Assembly: GCF_024622975.1 (NCBI RefSeq)
Contig: NZ_JANJZT010000011.1
Span: 37,129-101,128 of the forward strand
DNA from: Blautia caecimuris
GTDB taxonomy: Bacteria; Bacillota; Clostridia; Lachnospirales; Lachnospiraceae
Length of the DNA stretch: 64,000 nt
Direction of reading: 5' to 3'
Positions 1 through 9,500 of the stretch are shown piece after piece; within the stretch, counting starts at the first letter, position 1; every line of letters starts with the position of its first letter. The position numbers were made by a program, and so were the translations under genes. Below the pieces are notes generated by a model. It was not told the DNA's origin. It worked only from the letters and a program-made list of their open reading frames with translations, and ran no database searches.

Positions 1-1
1 A

Positions 2-1957
2 GACAAACCTCTGAAACGTGCCTTTATGCCATACGGCGGTATTAAAATGGCAGAAAAAGCATGTGAAACTTACGGCTATGAAGTAAGCGACAAAATTAAA
101 GATATTTTTAATAACTATGAGTTTAAAACACACAACCAGGGTGTGTTTGACATTTATACACCGGAAATGAAGGCTGCCCGTCACAGCAAAATTCTGACAG
201 GTCTTCCGGATACCTATGGCCGCGGACGTATTGTAGGCGATTACAGACGTGTGGCTCTTTACGGAATCGATGCTCTGATCGAGGGCAAACAGAAGGATTT
301 TGCAGCAAGCGACCGTCAGGGTATGAGACGCTATGACTTCCAGCTTCGTGAGGAGATCGCTGACCAGATCCGCGCTCTTCAGGGAATGAAAGCTATGGCT
401 CAGGCCTACGGCTTTGATATTTCTCAGCCTGCAAAGGATGCAAGAGAAGCATTCCAGTGGCTGTATTTCGGATACCTTGCAGCTATCAAGACTCAGAACG
501 GAGCTGCAATGAGTGTTGGACGTATCTCCACTTTCCTTGATATTTATATTGAGAGAGACCTTCAGAGAGGAATCCTTACAGAGAAAGAGGCTCAGGAGCT
601 TGTTGACCATATGGTTATGAAATTCCGTATGGTAAAATTTGCCCGTATTCCTTCTTACAACCAGCTGTTTTCCGGAGACCCGGTATGGGCAACCCTGGAA
701 GTGGCAGGTATGGGTATTGACGGACGCCATATGGTAACAAAGAGTGATTTCCGTTTCCTTCATACACTGGAGGATATGGGACCGGCTCCGGAACCGAACC
801 TTACTGTTCTTTATTCCTCCAGACTGCCTGAGAACTTTAAGAAATATGCTGCAAATATTTCTGTTACAACAAGTTCCATTCAGTATGAGAATGACGATGT
901 AATGCGTCCGGTATGGGGCGATGACTACAGCATCTGCTGCTGTGTATCTGCTACAGAGACAGGTAAAGAGATCCAGTTCTTCGGCGCTCGTGCAAACCTT
1001 GCGAAATGTCTTCTTTATGCCATCAACGGCGGTGTTGACGAGAAGACAAAACAGCAGGTAGGACCTCAGTATCAGCCGATCACTTCTGAGTATCTTGACT
1101 ATGACGAGGTAGTTCAGAAATACGATCAGATGATGGACTGGCTGGCTCATCTGTATGTTGGAACACTGAACATGATCCACTATATGCATGACAAATACTA
1201 CTATGAAGCAGCAGAGATGGCTCTGATCGATACAAAGGTTGACCGTTCCTTTGCAACCGGTATCGCAGGTTTCTCTCATGTAGTAGATTCCCTGTCTGCA
1301 ATTAAATATGCAAAGGTAAAAGCAATCCGTGATGAGGACGGAATTACAACAGACTTTATTGTTGAGGGAGATTTCCCACGCTATGGTAACGATGACGACA
1401 GAGCAGACGAGATCGCAACAAATCTTCTGTCTACTTTCCTCGGAAAGCTGAAACACATTCATACCTACCGTGATTCCAAACCTACCACATCCATCCTTAC
1501 CATTACATCCAATGTTGTTTATGGTAAAGCTACAGGATCTCTTCCGGACGGAAGAAAAGCAGGCGAGCCTCTGGCTCCTGGCGCTAACCCGTCCTACGGC
1601 GCAGAGCAGAACGGACTTCTTGCTTCCCTGAACTCTGTTGCAAAGCTTGACTATGAGGATGCTCTTGACGGTATCTCCAATACTCAGACAATCAACCCGG
1701 ATGCTCTGGGACACAGTGATGAGGAGCGTACAGACAATCTTGTTCATGTACTTGACGGATACTTTGATCAGGGAGCTCATCACCTGAACGTAAACGTATT
1801 TGGAAAAGAAAAGCTGATTGACGCTATGGAACATCCGGAAAAAGAAGAGTATGCAAACTTTACAATCCGTGTTTCCGGATACGCAGTTAAATTTATCGAC
1901 CTTACAAGAGAGCAGCAGCTGGACGTTATTGCCAGAACCTGCCACGCAGAAATGTAA
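2..1957 (+). CDS. pflB: Formate C-acetyltransferase (pyruvate formate-lyase), 5' end cut by window edge
   Basis: This glycyl-radical enzyme cleaves pyruvate with CoA to acetyl-CoA and formate in the cytoplasm of fermenting anaerobes. The reading frame is open to the left edge; the first ATG at 26 is internal, because in-frame codons precede it and about 100 residues of a usual 740-760 residue enzyme are missing. The active-site cysteines lie in the run [12 protein letters not shown] (Cys codons 935-943), and the radical-bearing glycine is in RVSGYAV (Gly codon 1877-1879) near the C terminus, both as expected for PflB. The gene is followed after two bases by its activase, so the two are almost certainly co-transcribed. 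Confidence is very high; only the N terminus is unseen. Confidence 0.97.
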   Translation, partial: DKPLKRAFMPYGGIKMAEKACETYGYEVSDKIKDIFNNYEFKTHNQGVFDIYTPEMKAARHSKILTGLPDTYGRGRIVGDYRRVALYGIDALIEGKQKDFAASDRQGMRRYDFQLREEIADQIRALQGMKAMAQAYGFDISQPAKDAREAFQWLYFGYLAAIKTQNGAAMSVGRISTFLDIYIERDLQRGILTEKEAQELVDHMVMKFRMVKFARIPSYNQLFSGDPVWATLEVAGMGIDGRHMVTKSDFRFLHTLEDMGPAPEPNLTVLYSSRLPENFKKYAANISVTTSSIQYENDDVMRPVWGDDYSICCCVSATETGKEIQFFGARANLAKCLLYAINGGVDEKTKQQVGPQYQPITSEYLDYDEVVQKYDQMMDWLAHLYVGTLNMIHYMHDKYYYEAAEMALIDTKVDRSFATGIAGFSHVVDSLSAIKYAKVKAIRDEDGITTDFIVEGDFPRYGNDDDRADEIATNLLSTFLGKLKHIHTYRDSKPTTSILTITSNVVYGKATGSLPDGRKAGEPLAPGANPSYGAEQNGLLASLNSVAKLDYEDALDGISNTQTINPDALGHSDEERTDNLVHVLDGYFDQGAHHLNVNVFGKEKLIDAMEHPEKEEYANFTIRVSGYAVKFIDLTREQQLDVIARTCHAEM

Positions 1958-1959
1958 GA

Positions 1960-2700
1960 ATGGACAACAAAGAGATCAAAGGATATGTTCACTCACTGGA
2001 AAGCTTCGGGTCGGTTGACGGCCCGGGCGTCCGGTATGTGATCTTTTTAAGCGGCTGTGCTATGCGCTGTCAGTTCTGCCATAATCCGGATACCTGGAAG
2101 ATGGGAGAAGGACAGGCATACACCCCTTCGGAGCTTTTAAAAAAAGCGCTGCGGTATAAAAATTACTGGGGAGATAAAGGCGGGATCACAGTCAGCGGAG
2201 GGGAACCTCTTCTGCAGATCGATTTCCTTACAGAATTTTTCCGTCTGGCAAAGGAAGCCGGCGTGCATACCACACTGGATACCAGCGCCAACCCTTATAC
2301 GGAAAAAGAGCCTTTTTATTCCAAATGGCAGGAGCTGATGAAGTATACAGATCTTGTTCTTCTGGATATCAAGCAGATTGATGAGGAAGAGCATGTGAAG
2401 CTTACCGGCTGCACCAACACAAATATCCTTGCCATGGCAGAAAAGCTTTCGGAGATGGACAAGCCTGTATGGATCCGCCATGTGCTTGTGCCGGGCGGAA
2501 GTGATAACGACACATATCTTCACAGACTGGTCGATTTTATCAGAACCCTTAAAAATGTGGAGAGAGTAGAGGTTCTTCCCTATCATATTCTGGGAACCTT
2601 TAAGTGGGAGAAGCTGGGTATTCCCTATCCGTTGGAAGGAGTGAAGCCTCCAACAGAGGAACGTATCCGCAATGCCCGGGAGATTCTGGGAGCGATGTAA
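1960..2700 (+). CDS. pflA: Pyruvate formate-lyase activating enzyme (radical SAM)
   Basis: This radical-SAM activase installs the glycyl radical on PflB using S-adenosylmethionine and a 4Fe-4S cluster. The cluster motif CxxxCxxC is at residues 33-40 (CAMRCQFC), preceded by GPGVRYVIFLSG and followed by HNPDTW, both typical of PflA. The later GGEPLLQ segment is the usual SAM-contact motif of the family. At 246 residues it has the normal length. The start lies two bases after the pflB stop with no strong Shine-Dalgarno sequence of its own, so translation is probably coupled to pflB. A terminator-like hairpin follows at 2744-2810. Confidence 0.97.
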   Translation: MDNKEIKGYVHSLESFGSVDGPGVRYVIFLSGCAMRCQFCHNPDTWKMGEGQAYTPSELLKKALRYKNYWGDKGGITVSGGEPLLQIDFLTEFFRLAKEAGVHTTLDTSANPYTEKEPFYSKWQELMKYTDLVLLDIKQIDEEEHVKLTGCTNTNILAMAEKLSEMDKPVWIRHVLVPGGSDNDTYLHRLVDFIRTLKNVERVEVLPYHILGTFKWEKLGIPYPLEGVKPPTEERIRNAREILGAM

Positions 2701-2743
2701 CTGCCTGGAAATTCTTTCATAATTAAAAAATATAAGGATGAGG

Positions 2744-2810
2744 ACTGCTGCAAGCAACCTGTAGTTCCGGAGCAAAATCTGCCGGAAGAGGGAAGCCTGC
2801 AGCAGTTTTT
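2744..2810 (+). terminator. Rho-independent terminator after pflBA
   Basis: A nine-base perfect stem (ACTGCTGCA with TGCAGCAGT) encloses a smaller TCCGG/CCGGA hairpin and is followed by a run of T. It lies 44 bases after the pflA stop and probably ends the pflBA transcript. Confidence 0.75.
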
Positions 2811-2893
2811 GTTTGTGGCAGAAGTTAAGAACTGCTGTTTGCAAGGTATTCCGACCGGAGTGCTGTGAACGGAGAAGTTAAGAAATTTTTTAC

Positions 2894-2922
2894 TTGGCAG
2901 TATTGTAAGCGTCTGCTACAAT
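2894..2922 (+). promoter_or_regulatory. Sigma-A type promoter before the Rpn remnant
   Basis: TTGGCA at 2894-2899 and TACAAT at 2917-2922 are separated by 17 bases. The site sits 34 bases before the broken nuclease gene and may be a leftover promoter. Confidence 0.5.
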
Positions 2923-2955
2923 GAAAGAAACAAATATATATAAGTGGTGGTACGC

Positions 2956-3205
2956 ATGGAGAAAACCAGTATAAAAACACATACCACTACAAAAGGTAAA
3001 ACAGGATTTACCTCGGCAGAGCTTGAGGAAAAATTGCTGAAAATTGCAAAACACACAACCAAGGACCGTGTATTCAGGGACCTTTTTAGTAATAAAAAGT
3101 ATCTGCATGGAGCTGTATCAGGTTCTTCATTCTGAGGATACCGGGATAACAGAGGATGATCTCAGTATTGTAATAATAAAAAATATACTGCCGGATCAGA
3201 TCTGA
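2956..3205 (+). pseudogene. Frameshifted N-terminal remnant of an Rpn / PD-(D/E)XK nuclease-family transposase
   Basis: The first frame reads a lysine-rich start and then KDRVFRDLFSNKKYL, which matches the opening of Rpn-family recombination-promoting nucleases (typically FRxLFSxKxxLLxLY). At about 3105-3113 the frame breaks. The expected continuation LYQVLHSEDTGITEDDLSIV and then IIKNILPDQI is found in the next frame and ends at TGA 3203-3205. Full family members are about 300 residues, so this is both frameshifted and truncated. Taken alone, the first frame would be a 59-60 residue protein with no family resemblance after the break. I call it a decayed gene, not a small protein. Confidence 0.7.
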
Positions 3206-3298
3206 AACAGGCGAAGCCTGGATACAGGAGGGGAATACAGCCGGGGAAAAAACAGAAGTCTGCAGTAAATAACTGTAGTAAAACAAAAATAAATGAGA

Positions 3299-3340
3299 AA
3301 TCCTTCGGCTCTGTGGAGACAGAACCGGAGGATTTTGTAT
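3299..3340 (+). terminator. Terminator-like hairpin upstream of sbcD
   Basis: A 15-base stem (AATCCTTCGGCTCTG against CAGAACCGGAGGATT) with one mismatch and one G-U pair has a six-base loop and a short T-rich tail. It separates the Rpn remnant from sbcD. Confidence 0.6.
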
Positions 3341-3409
3341 ATAAAGCTGTAAAAACAGACAGTGACACTACTGGCAACAGGAATTGGCGGTTATAAGCAA
3401 GGAGGCTAT

Positions 3410-4561
3410 ATGAAAATTTTTCATTTGTCAGATTTACATATTGGTTTAAAACTGATGAACCGGGATCTGAGAGAGGATCAGGAATATATTTTCCGGCAGG
3501 TCGTGGACATGGTAAAGGAGCAGAAACCGGACGCACTGGTCATTGCCGGGGATATTTATGACAAGGCGGTTCCGGCAGCAGAAGCAGTACAGGTATTTGA
3601 TTCCTTTATGGGACAGCTGACTGAGGCGGCGCCGGAAATGACTGTTATGGCTATCAGCGGAAACCATGACAGCGGTCCAAGAGTAGACTGTTTCCGAAGT
3701 GTGCTTTCCAGACAGAAGGTGCATATGATCGGGCTTCCTCCACAGCGTGAGGGAGAATATATTGAGAAGGTTGTGCTGCAGGATTCCTATGGTAAAGTGA
3801 ATTTTTATCTTCTTCCTTTTGTGAAACCTTCCATGGTAAAAATGATCGTGGGGACAGATAAAAACGGCAATAATTTTTCATATGACGAGACGGTTCATAA
3901 GCTCATCCAAAGAGAAGCTATAAATAAAAAAGAGAGAAATATTCTGGTAAGCCATCAGTTTTATCTTCCTGTGGGAAAAACTGCGGACGATGTGGAAAGA
4001 ATGGACTCGGAGATACGAACTGTGGGGAATATTGACCAGATTTCTGCGGATATTCTGGAACAGTTTGACTATGCGGCCCTGGGGCATATTCATAAGTCTA
4101 TGAAAGTGGGAAAGGAAACTTTCCGTTACTGCGGAACACTTCTGTCCTGCTCTGTAAGCGAGGCAGGACAGCAGAAAGGGATTCTTATGGTGGACATAAA
4201 AGAGAAAGAAAAGGCACCGGAGATTACAGTTCTTCCTCTTATGCCCTTACGCCAGGTTCGGGTGGCAAAAGGAAGTCTTGAAGAGGTTCTGCAGCAGAAA
4301 AGTCAGGATTATGTGACTGTAATTCTTACAGATAAAGCAGATCTTGATGTTATTGATATGCAGGACAGACTGAGGCTTGCCTTTCCATATCTTCTGGAGA
4401 TCCGTCGTGAAAATCAGAGGAAAGCGGACTACAGCAGGGGGAAAAAACATCAGGAATTGCAGGACCCTTTTGAACTGTGCTGCGGATTTCTGAAGGATAT
4501 GGATGAGGAAGAAAAAAACATTCTCAGAGACGTACTGAACACAGTACAGGAGGTAAAGTAG
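3410..4561 (+). CDS. sbcD: Nuclease SbcCD subunit D (Mre11-type)
   Basis: This metallophosphoesterase subunit of the SbcCD nuclease processes hairpins and DNA ends. The protein opens MKIFHLSDLHIG (metal-binding DxH), followed by GDIYD and SGNHDSG, then SHQF and GHIHK, the ordered phosphoesterase motifs of Mre11/SbcD. The start at 3410 is chosen because AAGGAGG lies just upstream and the conserved core begins there; an in-frame codon at 3362 would add 16 unconserved residues. It is 383 residues long, normal for the family. sbcC begins one base after its stop, so the two form an operon. Confidence 0.96.
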   Translation: MKIFHLSDLHIGLKLMNRDLREDQEYIFRQVVDMVKEQKPDALVIAGDIYDKAVPAAEAVQVFDSFMGQLTEAAPEMTVMAISGNHDSGPRVDCFRSVLSRQKVHMIGLPPQREGEYIEKVVLQDSYGKVNFYLLPFVKPSMVKMIVGTDKNGNNFSYDETVHKLIQREAINKKERNILVSHQFYLPVGKTADDVERMDSEIRTVGNIDQISADILEQFDYAALGHIHKSMKVGKETFRYCGTLLSCSVSEAGQQKGILMVDIKEKEKAPEITVLPLMPLRQVRVAKGSLEEVLQQKSQDYVTVILTDKADLDVIDMQDRLRLAFPYLLEIRRENQRKADYSRGKKHQELQDPFELCCGFLKDMDEEEKNILRDVLNTVQEVK

Positions 4562-4562
4562 A

Positions 4563-7500
4563 ATGAGACCGCAAAAACTTACCATGCAGGCATTTGGATC
4601 CTACGGACAGAAAACAATCATAGATTTTACAAAAACAGACCAGAATCTTTTTCTGGTTACAGGCGATACGGGAGCCGGAAAAACAACGATTTTTGATGCG
4701 ATCGTTTTTGCTCTGTACGGGGAAGCCAGCTCAGTATCCAATAAAAAAGAAGGCGTTGTGCTGCAGAGCCAGTATGCAGGACTGGAGCTTGAGCCATATG
4801 TGGAACTGGAATTTACAGACGGGCAGGAGCAGGATATTTATACAGTACGCCGGGTGCCCAGACATCTGAAAAAGATCACCAGAGGAGCTGCAAAGGGTGT
4901 CGGAACCAGAGAGATTACAGGTTCTGTATCTCTGATCATGCCAGACGGTACAGAATATCCTCAGAAGGAATCCAATGGGAAGCTCCAGGAGATCATCGGA
5001 CTTACCAAAAATCAGTTTATGCAGGTAGCCATGATCGCACAGGGAGAGTTTATGGAGCTTCTCAGGGCAAAATCTGATGATAAGAAAAAAATATTCCGCA
5101 GGCTTTTTAATACAGAAATGTACGAGGATATTGCTGTGGAGCTGGGGAACAGAAAAAGGGCAAAAGAAAAGGATATTGCTGATATCAGAACCCGGTGTCA
5201 GAGTGAAGCGGCCAGAGTAAAACTTCTGTCAGACAGTGCGGAAAACCAGGGACAGGATGAGTTTGGGCAGCAGACAGAGGTTCTGGAAGAGAGCCTGGAT
5301 AAGCTAAAAAAGCAGATTGCAGACGGGGAGATCGTTGTAATAGGAGAATTTCTGGAAACACTATTCCAGTATTGCAGAGTTCTGGATAAGAAGCTGCAAA
5401 CAGCAGAAAAAGACTGTAGTGAAGCGGCAGAAAACAGGGATAAAAAAAGAGATGAGTATACAGAAGCCCAGCAACTTCAAGGACTTTTTTTACAGCTGGA
5501 TCAGGCGGAAGAGGAGCTTGCTCAATGCAGAGAACTGACCTCTGAAATGGAGAAAAAAGAACAGCTGGCAGGTCAGATCCAGGCGGCCTGGGAAGTAAAA
5601 GCATCCAGTGATCAGCTGGAAGAAAAAAGAAAGGAGGCAGAGAGTACAGAAACTGCTTTAAGAGAACTGCAAAGCCAACTTCCGGAGCTTCTGAAAATAC
5701 AAAAGGAGGCAGAGAAGGAAGAAGAAAGAGCGGAGAAGGAACAGCGTCAGGCTCAGGATGAGTTCAGCCGCATATCTGAAAAGGCAGAAAAGGCTCTGGA
5801 ACTATTCCGTCAGATAGGAGAATGCCGCAAAAAAGTGCAGAAGCTGGAAAAGAATCTTCTGCAGATTCAAAAGCAGAAAAAAGAAGCAAAAGATGCTTTT
5901 GAGGCATCAGAAATTCAGGAAAAAGAATATCGGAAGCAGGCAGAAGCATTTTCTGACGCAGGAGAAAAGCTTGCTGTATGTCAGTCCAAAATGCGTGAGA
6001 TCGGAACGATGATGGATGATATCAAAGGGCTGTCAATTATTTATAAGGAAATAAAAAGCTATAATGAGACTGCAGAAGAGTTAAAACAAAAATATGCGGA
6101 TATCCGGGATAAATATGAGAAAAAACAGCAGGAATATGAAACCCTGAGACGCGCTTTTCTGGATGCTCAGGCAGGATTTCTGGCAGCAGAGCTGAAGCCC
6201 GGGAACCCCTGTCCTGTCTGCGGAGCAACAGAGCATCCCAGTCCCTGCATTCCAAAAGAAGAGCACAGAGAGCTTTCTCAGGATAAGATAGACCAAATTG
6301 GAAATGATGCGGAGAGCCTACGCAAAGAACAGGAAACACTTTCCGGAGAAGTAAAGTCTAATACTAATCTGAGAGATGCCAGAGACCGGGATTTCAGAGA
6401 GAATTTTGAGAAATTACAGGATAAAATGCGCAGGAGTATTCCGAAGCTTCCGGAAAGCTTTTCTCCGGGACAGGCGCGGGAACTGATAAAGCAGTGGAAG
6501 CAGCAGGTTCAGACAGAGGAGTTTGCGTATCAGAAACAGGCTGAGACATTAAGAGAAATCCAGGAAAAACTGGAGGAACTGGAAAAACGTAAGCCTTCTT
6601 TAAAAGAAAATATGGAAACTTTTCAGGAACAGGAAAAAAATGTACAGGCGGCGCTGGAAGGAGCCAGATCAGAGCTTGCAGGTTATTCCTCATCCTCTGA
6701 TTTTTCTTCTGAGGAAGAGGCAAAAAACGCCAGAAATATGGCAGAAAACAGGAAGAACCAGACAGAAGAAGTTCTGAAAGAAGCCAGAAATAAAGCAGAA
6801 TGTACCAGACAGAAAAAAACAGAAGCAGAAACCCTTATCCGTCGGTATGAGAAAGAGCTGCCCGCACGAAAAAAAGAAAAAGACAGGCAGAAAAAAATCT
6901 ACGAAACACTTTTGCAGGAGAAAAATCTTACAGAAGAACAGTGGAAAAATCTTACTGACATATATGAAAAATATGCTGCTGAAGAGTTCAGAAATGATGT
7001 AAATTCATTCCGCAACAGACAGACAGCGGCAAAAAGCAGCACACGGTCTATGAGAGCTGCAATCGGAGAAAGACAGCGTCCTGTGCTGGAAGAAAAACGT
7101 AGTCAGGCAGAGGAAGCAGAGAAAATCTTTGAGGCTTCGGGACGCATCAGGGACGGGATAAAGTCTGTATATCAGGAGAATCAGGCTGTCTATGATACCC
7201 TTGCTCCAATACTTACCGATAGGAAGCGTCTGGTGGAGGAACACGCAAAGCTTGATAATCTTTACCGCCTTGTTTCCGGCAATGTCAGCGGTTCCAGAAT
7301 GGATCTGGAAACCTATGTGCAGCGTTATTATCTGGAAAAGATTCTGGACGCGGCCAACCGCAGATTTCAGGATATGTCTGCAGGCCAGTTTGAGCTTCGT
7401 ATGTATGATCTGGAAAAGGCAGGAGAAGGTAAAAACAGAGGTCTTGATCTGATGGTGTATTCCACTGTTACCGGAAAAGAGCGGGAGATCCGGACGCTTT

Positions 7501-7790
7501 CCGGAGGAGAATCCTTTATGGCAGCGCTTTCTCTTGCCCTTGGAATGGCAGATGAGATCCAGGAAAGCTCTGCGGCCATCAGTCTGGATATTATGTTTAT
7601 TGACGAGGGCTTTGGCTCTTTGGATGAACATTCCAGAAATCAGGCTGTAAAGGTATTGCTGGAAATGGCGGAAGGCTCGAAGCTGATTGGAATTATTTCC
7701 CATGTGACAGAGCTGAAGCAGGAGATTGAGGATCAGCTGATTGTCACCAAGGATGAGGCCGGAAGCCACGTAAGATGGCAGATCAGCTGA
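4563..7790 (+). CDS. sbcC: Nuclease SbcCD subunit C (Rad50-type SMC ATPase)
   Basis: This large coiled-coil ATPase partners SbcD. The Walker A motif GDTGAGKTT is at residues 34-42, and GEFMELL follows the Q-loop region. Very long Glu/Lys-rich coiled coils flank a zinc-hook motif CPVCG at about residue 550. The ABC signature LSGGES lies near residue 980 and Walker B MFIDEGFGSLDE near residue 1010. At 1075 residues it is complete and of usual size. It is translationally close-coupled to sbcD and is followed by a bidirectional terminator shared with the converging MATE gene. Confidence 0.96.
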   Translation: MRPQKLTMQAFGSYGQKTIIDFTKTDQNLFLVTGDTGAGKTTIFDAIVFALYGEASSVSNKKEGVVLQSQYAGLELEPYVELEFTDGQEQDIYTVRRVPRHLKKITRGAAKGVGTREITGSVSLIMPDGTEYPQKESNGKLQEIIGLTKNQFMQVAMIAQGEFMELLRAKSDDKKKIFRRLFNTEMYEDIAVELGNRKRAKEKDIADIRTRCQSEAARVKLLSDSAENQGQDEFGQQTEVLEESLDKLKKQIADGEIVVIGEFLETLFQYCRVLDKKLQTAEKDCSEAAENRDKKRDEYTEAQQLQGLFLQLDQAEEELAQCRELTSEMEKKEQLAGQIQAAWEVKASSDQLEEKRKEAESTETALRELQSQLPELLKIQKEAEKEEERAEKEQRQAQDEFSRISEKAEKALELFRQIGECRKKVQKLEKNLLQIQKQKKEAKDAFEASEIQEKEYRKQAEAFSDAGEKLAVCQSKMREIGTMMDDIKGLSIIYKEIKSYNETAEELKQKYADIRDKYEKKQQEYETLRRAFLDAQAGFLAAELKPGNPCPVCGATEHPSPCIPKEEHRELSQDKIDQIGNDAESLRKEQETLSGEVKSNTNLRDARDRDFRENFEKLQDKMRRSIPKLPESFSPGQARELIKQWKQQVQTEEFAYQKQAETLREIQEKLEELEKRKPSLKENMETFQEQEKNVQAALEGARSELAGYSSSSDFSSEEEAKNARNMAENRKNQTEEVLKEARNKAECTRQKKTEAETLIRRYEKELPARKKEKDRQKKIYETLLQEKNLTEEQWKNLTDIYEKYAAEEFRNDVNSFRNRQTAAKSSTRSMRAAIGERQRPVLEEKRSQAEEAEKIFEASGRIRDGIKSVYQENQAVYDTLAPILTDRKRLVEEHAKLDNLYRLVSGNVSGSRMDLETYVQRYYLEKILDAANRRFQDMSAGQFELRMYDLEKAGEGKNRGLDLMVYSTVTGKEREIRTLSGGESFMAALSLALGMADEIQESSAAISLDIMFIDEGFGSLDEHSRNQAVKVLLEMAEGSKLIGIISHVTELKQEIEDQLIVTKDEAGSHVRWQIS

Positions 7791-7837
7791 ACGAAACAGA
7801 CTGATATTATGGTACATAGACGGAGATAAGAGGCATG

Positions 7838-7868
7838 AAAAATCCCAGGAAATATCCCCGGGATTTTT
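7838..7868. terminator. Bidirectional terminator between sbcC and the MATE gene
   Basis: The stem AAAAATCCCAGG pairs with CCCGGGATTTTT around a short loop. The A-tract on one side and the T-tract on the other fit termination on both strands for two converging genes. Confidence 0.8.
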
Positions 7869-7884
7869 CTAATATGCCATCCAA

Positions 7885-9267
7885 TTAAAGAAATTTTTCT
7901 GCATTTTTCATTTTATTCAGTTCTCTCTGAGCAAAGACGACTGCAAGGATAAAGGCAGCCGTATCGGCAATAGGTCCTGCGTACATAACTCCGTCAATTC
8001 CCATAAATAACGGGAAAATAACGATCAGCGGAAGAAGGAAGACAAGCTGCCTTGTAAGGGACATGATCACGCCCAGCTTTGCTTTTCCGATAGAGGTAAA
8101 AAATCCCGCAGACATGGGCTGGATTCCGTTGGCAAAGGTAAGCAGCATAAATATTTTCAGATAGCGCTCCGCAAACTGGAAATAAAGCTCGCTTCCGGTT
8201 CCGAAAAGTCCCACGATCTGGTGTGGAAACAGCTGAAAACACACAAAAAATACAGTGGCGATTACCGTGCAGGCAGTAACAGAGCAACGGTAGGTTTTAC
8301 GTACCCGGTCATATCTGGAAGCTCCGTAATTAAAGCCCCAGATAGGCTGACAGCCCTGGGAAATGCCAATACAGATAGAAAGAAATACCTGATTTACTTT
8401 GGAAATAATCCCGACACAGGCAATGGGAATGTCAGTACCGTAAACAGAATCTGCTCCGTAGTGACGAAGGATATTGTTCATGGAGATCTGTACAACGGCA
8501 ATGGCGATCTGATTCATGCAGGAAGCCATTCCAAGGGAGGCGATCATTTTCAGATATTCCATACGGGGACGGAACATATGGGAGGTCAGGCGCATTTTTC
8601 GGAACTTTGCAAAATAAATAATCACAAGAACACCGGAAACTGCCTGTCCGATCACAGTAGCCCAGGCGCCGCCTTTGATCCCCCATCCGAATACAAAAAT
8701 AAAAAGAGGGTCAAGAATGGTATTGATCACTGCCCCGGTGAGCATACATACCATGGAATAGGTTGGACTTCTGTCCGCGCGGATCAGATGATTTCCGCCT
8801 GTAGTCAGTACAAAAAATGGAAGTCCGACAGCTGTAATGCTCAGATAATCCTGCGCATAAGGCATAACCTCAGGCGTTCCGCCGAACAGATGCAAAAGCG
8901 GATTTAAAAACAGCAGAACCACAGCGCACAGGCCTGCTCCGCAGATTACCAGCATGGAAAGTCCGGTACCGGCAATTCCGCTGGCGCGTTCCTCGTGACC
9001 GGCGCCCGTTTCAAGATTATAGTTGGATGCGCTGCCGATTCCCAGAAGCAGCGCGGTGGCAGTGGAAAAAATCGTTACGGGAAAGGCAACATTTGTGGCT
9101 GCATTTCCAAGCATTCCCACTCCCTGGCCAATAAAAATCTGGTCAACAATATTATAAAGAGCGCTGACCAGCATACTGATAATGGCCGGAATTGCAAATT
9201 TGGCAATCAGCTTTCCGACAGGAGCCGTACCCAGTGGATTTTGTACGGCGGTATTATTATTTTCCAA
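7885..9267 (-). CDS. MATE family multidrug/cation exporter (MepA-like)
   Basis: This is a twelve-helix membrane antiporter of the MATE family, expected to export drugs or other organic cations with Na+ or H+. The N terminus PVGKLIAKFAIPAIISMLVS and the NIVDQIFIGQGVG segment are typical of MepA/NorM-like proteins, and the 460-residue length fits. The start is a TTG at 9267, with AAAGGAG nine bases upstream; no ATG upstream fits better. It is transcribed alone and converges on sbcC. The substrate cannot be told from sequence. Confidence 0.93.
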   Translation of the reverse strand: MENNNTAVQNPLGTAPVGKLIAKFAIPAIISMLVSALYNIVDQIFIGQGVGMLGNAATNVAFPVTIFSTATALLLGIGSASNYNLETGAGHEERASGIAGTGLSMLVICGAGLCAVVLLFLNPLLHLFGGTPEVMPYAQDYLSITAVGLPFFVLTTGGNHLIRADRSPTYSMVCMLTGAVINTILDPLFIFVFGWGIKGGAWATVIGQAVSGVLVIIYFAKFRKMRLTSHMFRPRMEYLKMIASLGMASCMNQIAIAVVQISMNNILRHYGADSVYGTDIPIACVGIISKVNQVFLSICIGISQGCQPIWGFNYGASRYDRVRKTYRCSVTACTVIATVFFVCFQLFPHQIVGLFGTGSELYFQFAERYLKIFMLLTFANGIQPMSAGFFTSIGKAKLGVIMSLTRQLVFLLPLIVIFPLFMGIDGVMYAGPIADTAAFILAVVFAQRELNKMKNAEKFL

Positions 9268-9433
9268 TATTGAAAGCTCCTTTCTGTAAGTAAATGAAAT
9301 CAGATGCCGGCCTGTCTCAGAAAAAATCCAGGAAACGGCAGAGAATGTATTTATGAGACAAGTATAACATTTTTAAGGGAAAGAGAAAAGAAAATAAAAG
9401 CAACAGCATTGATAAGATAAATTCGGGAAATGA

Positions 9434-9462
9434 TTGTCATACAAAACTGATGATGATATGAT
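9434..9462 (+). promoter_or_regulatory. Promoter of the alpha/beta hydrolase gene
   Basis: TTGTCA (9434-9439) and TATGAT (9457-9462) are spaced by exactly 17 bases, 38 bases before the TTG start of the hydrolase. Confidence 0.65.
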
Positions 9463-9500
9463 GGAAACGTAAAAATGAGATAAACAGAGAGGACAACGTA

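Noticed and set aside
2944..3135. A 63-residue small protein before sbcD
   Set aside because: The reading continues as an Rpn family protein in the shifted frame, so it is a broken gene and not a real small protein.
7005..7817. A 270-codon minus-strand frame within sbcC
   Set aside because: It is antisense to the conserved SbcC C-terminal ATPase region, with no promoter or domain of its own.
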